A stretch of DNA of 15,912 nucleotides, from the NCBI GenBank assembly GCA_005881295.1, contig VBHS01000284.1:1-15912 (forward strand), in the 5' to 3' direction. The position numbers and the translations under genes were made by a program. Numbering within the stretch: the stretch's first letter is position 1; each line of letters starts with the position of its first letter. The notes below the pieces were generated by a model. That model ran no database searches, was not told the origin of the DNA, and was given only the letters and a program-made list of their open reading frames with translations. The stretch comes from Chloroflexota bacterium (GTDB taxonomy: Bacteria; Chloroflexota; Ktedonobacteria; Ktedonobacterales; Ktedonobacteraceae). Shown here in pieces: positions 13,695 to 15,912 of this stretch.

Positions 13695-15912
13695 ATGGAA
13701 CGCGCTGTCAATCGACCTATCCTGTGCCCGAAGATCATCGGTCGAACCCCTGAATTCGCGGCTCTTGGCTTGCTTGTGGAGCAAGCCAAAGGGGGGCAAG
13801 GTCACATCGCTCTGATCGCGGGAGAAGCGGGGATCGGCAAATCACGTCTGGTGAGCGAGTTGAAAGCCCTTGCCGTGGTCGAAGGGTTCCTGGTCTTCCA
13901 GGGAGCCTGCTTCCCGACGGATCTTACGTATCCCTATGCACCGTTGCTCGACCTCTTGCGCTCTCTCGTGGCTTCCAACCCGAAAGCCTCGCTCACTGCC
14001 GCTGTAGAGACCTTAGCTCGTGATATCTTTCCTTTGCTCCCTGAACTGGTTCCTGACCAAACGACCCCACTCCCACGCCTCGAACCCGAACAAGAGAAAC
14101 ACCGTCTTTTCGCTGTCCTGGCGAATTTCTTTCTCCACCTGTCAACACAGTCGCCGGTGCTTCTCATCATTGAGGATGTGCACTGGAGCGACGACACGAG
14201 CCTGGACTTCCTCCACTATCTGACGCGGCGCTCTGCGTCACAGCCACTCCTGCTCCTGGTCACGTACCGCCATGAGGAGATGCAGCCAGAGTTGAGCAGC
14301 TGGCTTGCACAACTCGACCGCGAACGCCTCGCTCACGAGATCCGGCTCGTGCCTCTTGCACGTAACGAGGTCGATACGATGTTGTCGGCCATTTTTGAGG
14401 AGCGACACACGAGTTTCGACATGCGCCGCTTTCTGCACGGGGAACTCCTGGATGCCCTCTACACGCTGACGGAGGGCAACCCCTTTTTCGTCGAAGAAAC
14501 GCTTAGCTCGCTTTTTGCAGCCGGTGACATTTTCTACGTCCAGGGCTATTGGAATCGCAAGTCAGGAAGTGAGGTCTCCATCCCACAGAGCGTCCAGGAC
14601 GCCGTCCAACGACGAACAGCACGTGTGAGCGAAGCGGCCAGATACGTGTTGACCCTGGCCGCCGTGGCCGGGCGGCATTTTGATTTTGCCCTTCTCCAGC
14701 AGCTTACCCAGTATGATGAGCACCAGCTCCTCCTGGTCATGAAAGAATTGGTATCTGCTCAACTCGTGGTCGAAGAATCTGCCGACCAGTTTGCGTTCAG
14801 GCACGCTTTGACGCGACAGGCCATTTATAGCCAGCTGCTCACGCGTGAGCGTCGCATGTTGCACCGCACCATTGCCGAAACGATGGAGCAACAACCTCCT
14901 GTCACGCCCGATCTGCACCTGGAGGACCTCGCCTACCATTTTTATCAGGCGCGAGACTGGCAGAAAACTGTAGTCTATGCACAACGCGCCGTAGAAAAGG
15001 CGTTAGCGCTGTACGCGCACCGTGCCGCCATCGACTATTTCACCTGGGCGCTGGAGGCTGCTGATCACCCCTCCCTCTCTCTTACACCCCCGTTGTACCG
15101 TGCGCGTGGGCAGGCCTATGAAACGCTAGGCGAGTTTGAACAGGCACAGCATGATTACATCCAGGCATTGGATGCGGCTCGCAAGATGAATAATCGCGCG
15201 GCAGAATGGCAAAGCGCAATTGACCTGGGTTTTCTGTGGGCAGGGCGCGACTACGCGCAGGCAGAAACCTGGTTTCGCCAGGCGCTCATCCTGTCGCAGT
15301 CGCTCGATGATCCTGCTCTCCACGCGCGCAGCCTCAACCGCATCGGCAACTGGCACCTGAACGTGGAACAACCACACGAGGCGCTGCGCTACCACCGGAA
15401 GGCGCTGGCCATTTTCCAGCAACTCAATGATTCACGCGGAATCGCCGAGACACTGGACCTGCTGGGTATGACCAGCTACCTTGGTGGCGATTTGATCGGG
15501 GGCACGGCTTACTACCAGCAGGCGATCGCGCTTTTTGACGAACTCGGCAACAGGGAAGGACTGACATCAAGTCTGGCAACGCTCACCATGCGCGCTTCGA
15601 CCTACCATAGCGATGCGCTCATCGCGGTCACCAGTTTGGCCGAGGTATTACCGGATGCTGAACGGGCGGTCAAGGTCGCCCGTGAAATTGGTCAGCGTTC
15701 AGCTGAATCCTACGCCCTCTTCCAGTTAGGACTCTGTCTGGGGTCACAAGGAGAATATACCTATGCATTGGCTGCATGCCAGCAGAGCTTGCATATCGCC
15801 GAAGAGATCGAGCATCGCCAGTGGCAAACGGCAGCCCACGCCATGCTAGGGGGAGTGTACGATGGTTTGCTTGCACACAGGCAGGCGAGCGACCACTTTG
15901 AGCAAGCGTTGG
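13695..15912 (+). CDS. AAA-ATPase/TPR regulator-like protein, 3' end outside window
   Basis: The frame is open from ATG 13695 to the right edge, giving at least 739 codons with no stop. The N-terminus has an ATPase of the AAA_16/STAND type: Walker A GEAGIGKS (43-50), Walker B LLIIEDVHWSDD (156-167), then TEGNPFFVEETL and the RHALTRQAIY region typical of these proteins. From about residue 400 to the edge lie repeated TPR-like helices, such as YRARGQAYETLGEFEQAQ and LNRIGNWHLNVEQPHEALRY. Such proteins are often signal-responsive switches. Many end in a LuxR-type DNA-binding domain and some carry a cyclase or kinase domain, but the end is not visible here. AAAGGGG (13680-13686) lies 8 bp before the ATG. 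An in-frame ATG at 13602 would add a 31-residue Arg-rich stretch that does not look like protein of this family. Confidence 0.88.
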   Translation, partial: MERAVNRPILCPKIIGRTPEFAALGLLVEQAKGGQGHIALIAGEAGIGKSRLVSELKALAVVEGFLVFQGACFPTDLTYPYAPLLDLLRSLVASNPKASLTAAVETLARDIFPLLPELVPDQTTPLPRLEPEQEKHRLFAVLANFFLHLSTQSPVLLIIEDVHWSDDTSLDFLHYLTRRSASQPLLLLVTYRHEEMQPELSSWLAQLDRERLAHEIRLVPLARNEVDTMLSAIFEERHTSFDMRRFLHGELLDALYTLTEGNPFFVEETLSSLFAAGDIFYVQGYWNRKSGSEVSIPQSVQDAVQRRTARVSEAARYVLTLAAVAGRHFDFALLQQLTQYDEHQLLLVMKELVSAQLVVEESADQFAFRHALTRQAIYSQLLTRERRMLHRTIAETMEQQPPVTPDLHLEDLAYHFYQARDWQKTVVYAQRAVEKALALYAHRAAIDYFTWALEAADHPSLSLTPPLYRARGQAYETLGEFEQAQHDYIQALDAARKMNNRAAEWQSAIDLGFLWAGRDYAQAETWFRQALILSQSLDDPALHARSLNRIGNWHLNVEQPHEALRYHRKALAIFQQLNDSRGIAETLDLLGMTSYLGGDLIGGTAYYQQAIALFDELGNREGLTSSLATLTMRASTYHSDALIAVTSLAEVLPDAERAVKVAREIGQRSAESYALFQLGLCLGSQGEYTYALAACQQSLHIAEEIEHRQWQTAAHAMLGGVYDGLLAHRQASDHFEQAL

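Overview
The window looks like a piece of a Chloroflexota chromosome, most probably from the class Ktedonobacteria. This is inferred from gene style: several Hanks-type Ser/Thr kinases, C4 zinc ribbons joined by Pro/Ala/Gln-rich linkers, a kinase with one membrane helix and a secreted beta-rich domain, and a large AAA-ATPase/TPR protein. No 16S gene or other decisive marker is present.

Layout: (1) 2-922, 3' part of der (EngA), a ribosome-assembly GTPase, open at the left edge. (2) 1137-7986, five same-strand genes 24-58 bp apart forming a protein-phosphorylation module: PP2C phosphatase, soluble Ser/Thr kinase with zinc ribbon and TPRs, zinc-ribbon PP2C phosphatase with what looks like a remnant of a kinase N-lobe, a von Willebrand factor A protein, and a double-zinc-ribbon FHA protein. 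It holds writer, erasers, reader and a likely scaffold, and five zinc-ribbon-like modules occur in three of the products. (3) 8045-10742, the conserved rpmH-rnpA-yidD-yidC-khpB cluster behind a perfect-consensus sigma-70 promoter. yidC is broken by an internal deletion with a frame change. dnaA is not next to rpmH. (4) 10753-11649, a PfkB-family sugar/nucleoside kinase. (5) 11646-13343, minus strand, a membrane Ser/Thr kinase with an extracytoplasmic domain, whose stop codon overlaps that of the convergent PfkB gene. (6) 13695-15912, an AAA-ATPase/TPR regulator reading off the right edge, divergent from the kinase.

Regions 2 and 3 are both transcribed rightward and probably form separate transcription units: a promoter candidate precedes the first phosphatase and a strong one precedes rpmH. 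Region 3 serves translation and membrane-protein biogenesis (L34, RNase P protein, YidD, YidC, RNA-binding KhpB). Two GC-rich hairpins, after yidC and after khpB, look like interspersed palindromic elements rather than ordinary terminators. The items most worth a second look are the five-gene phosphosignalling operon, the kinase-like remnant in its second phosphatase, and the disrupted yidC.
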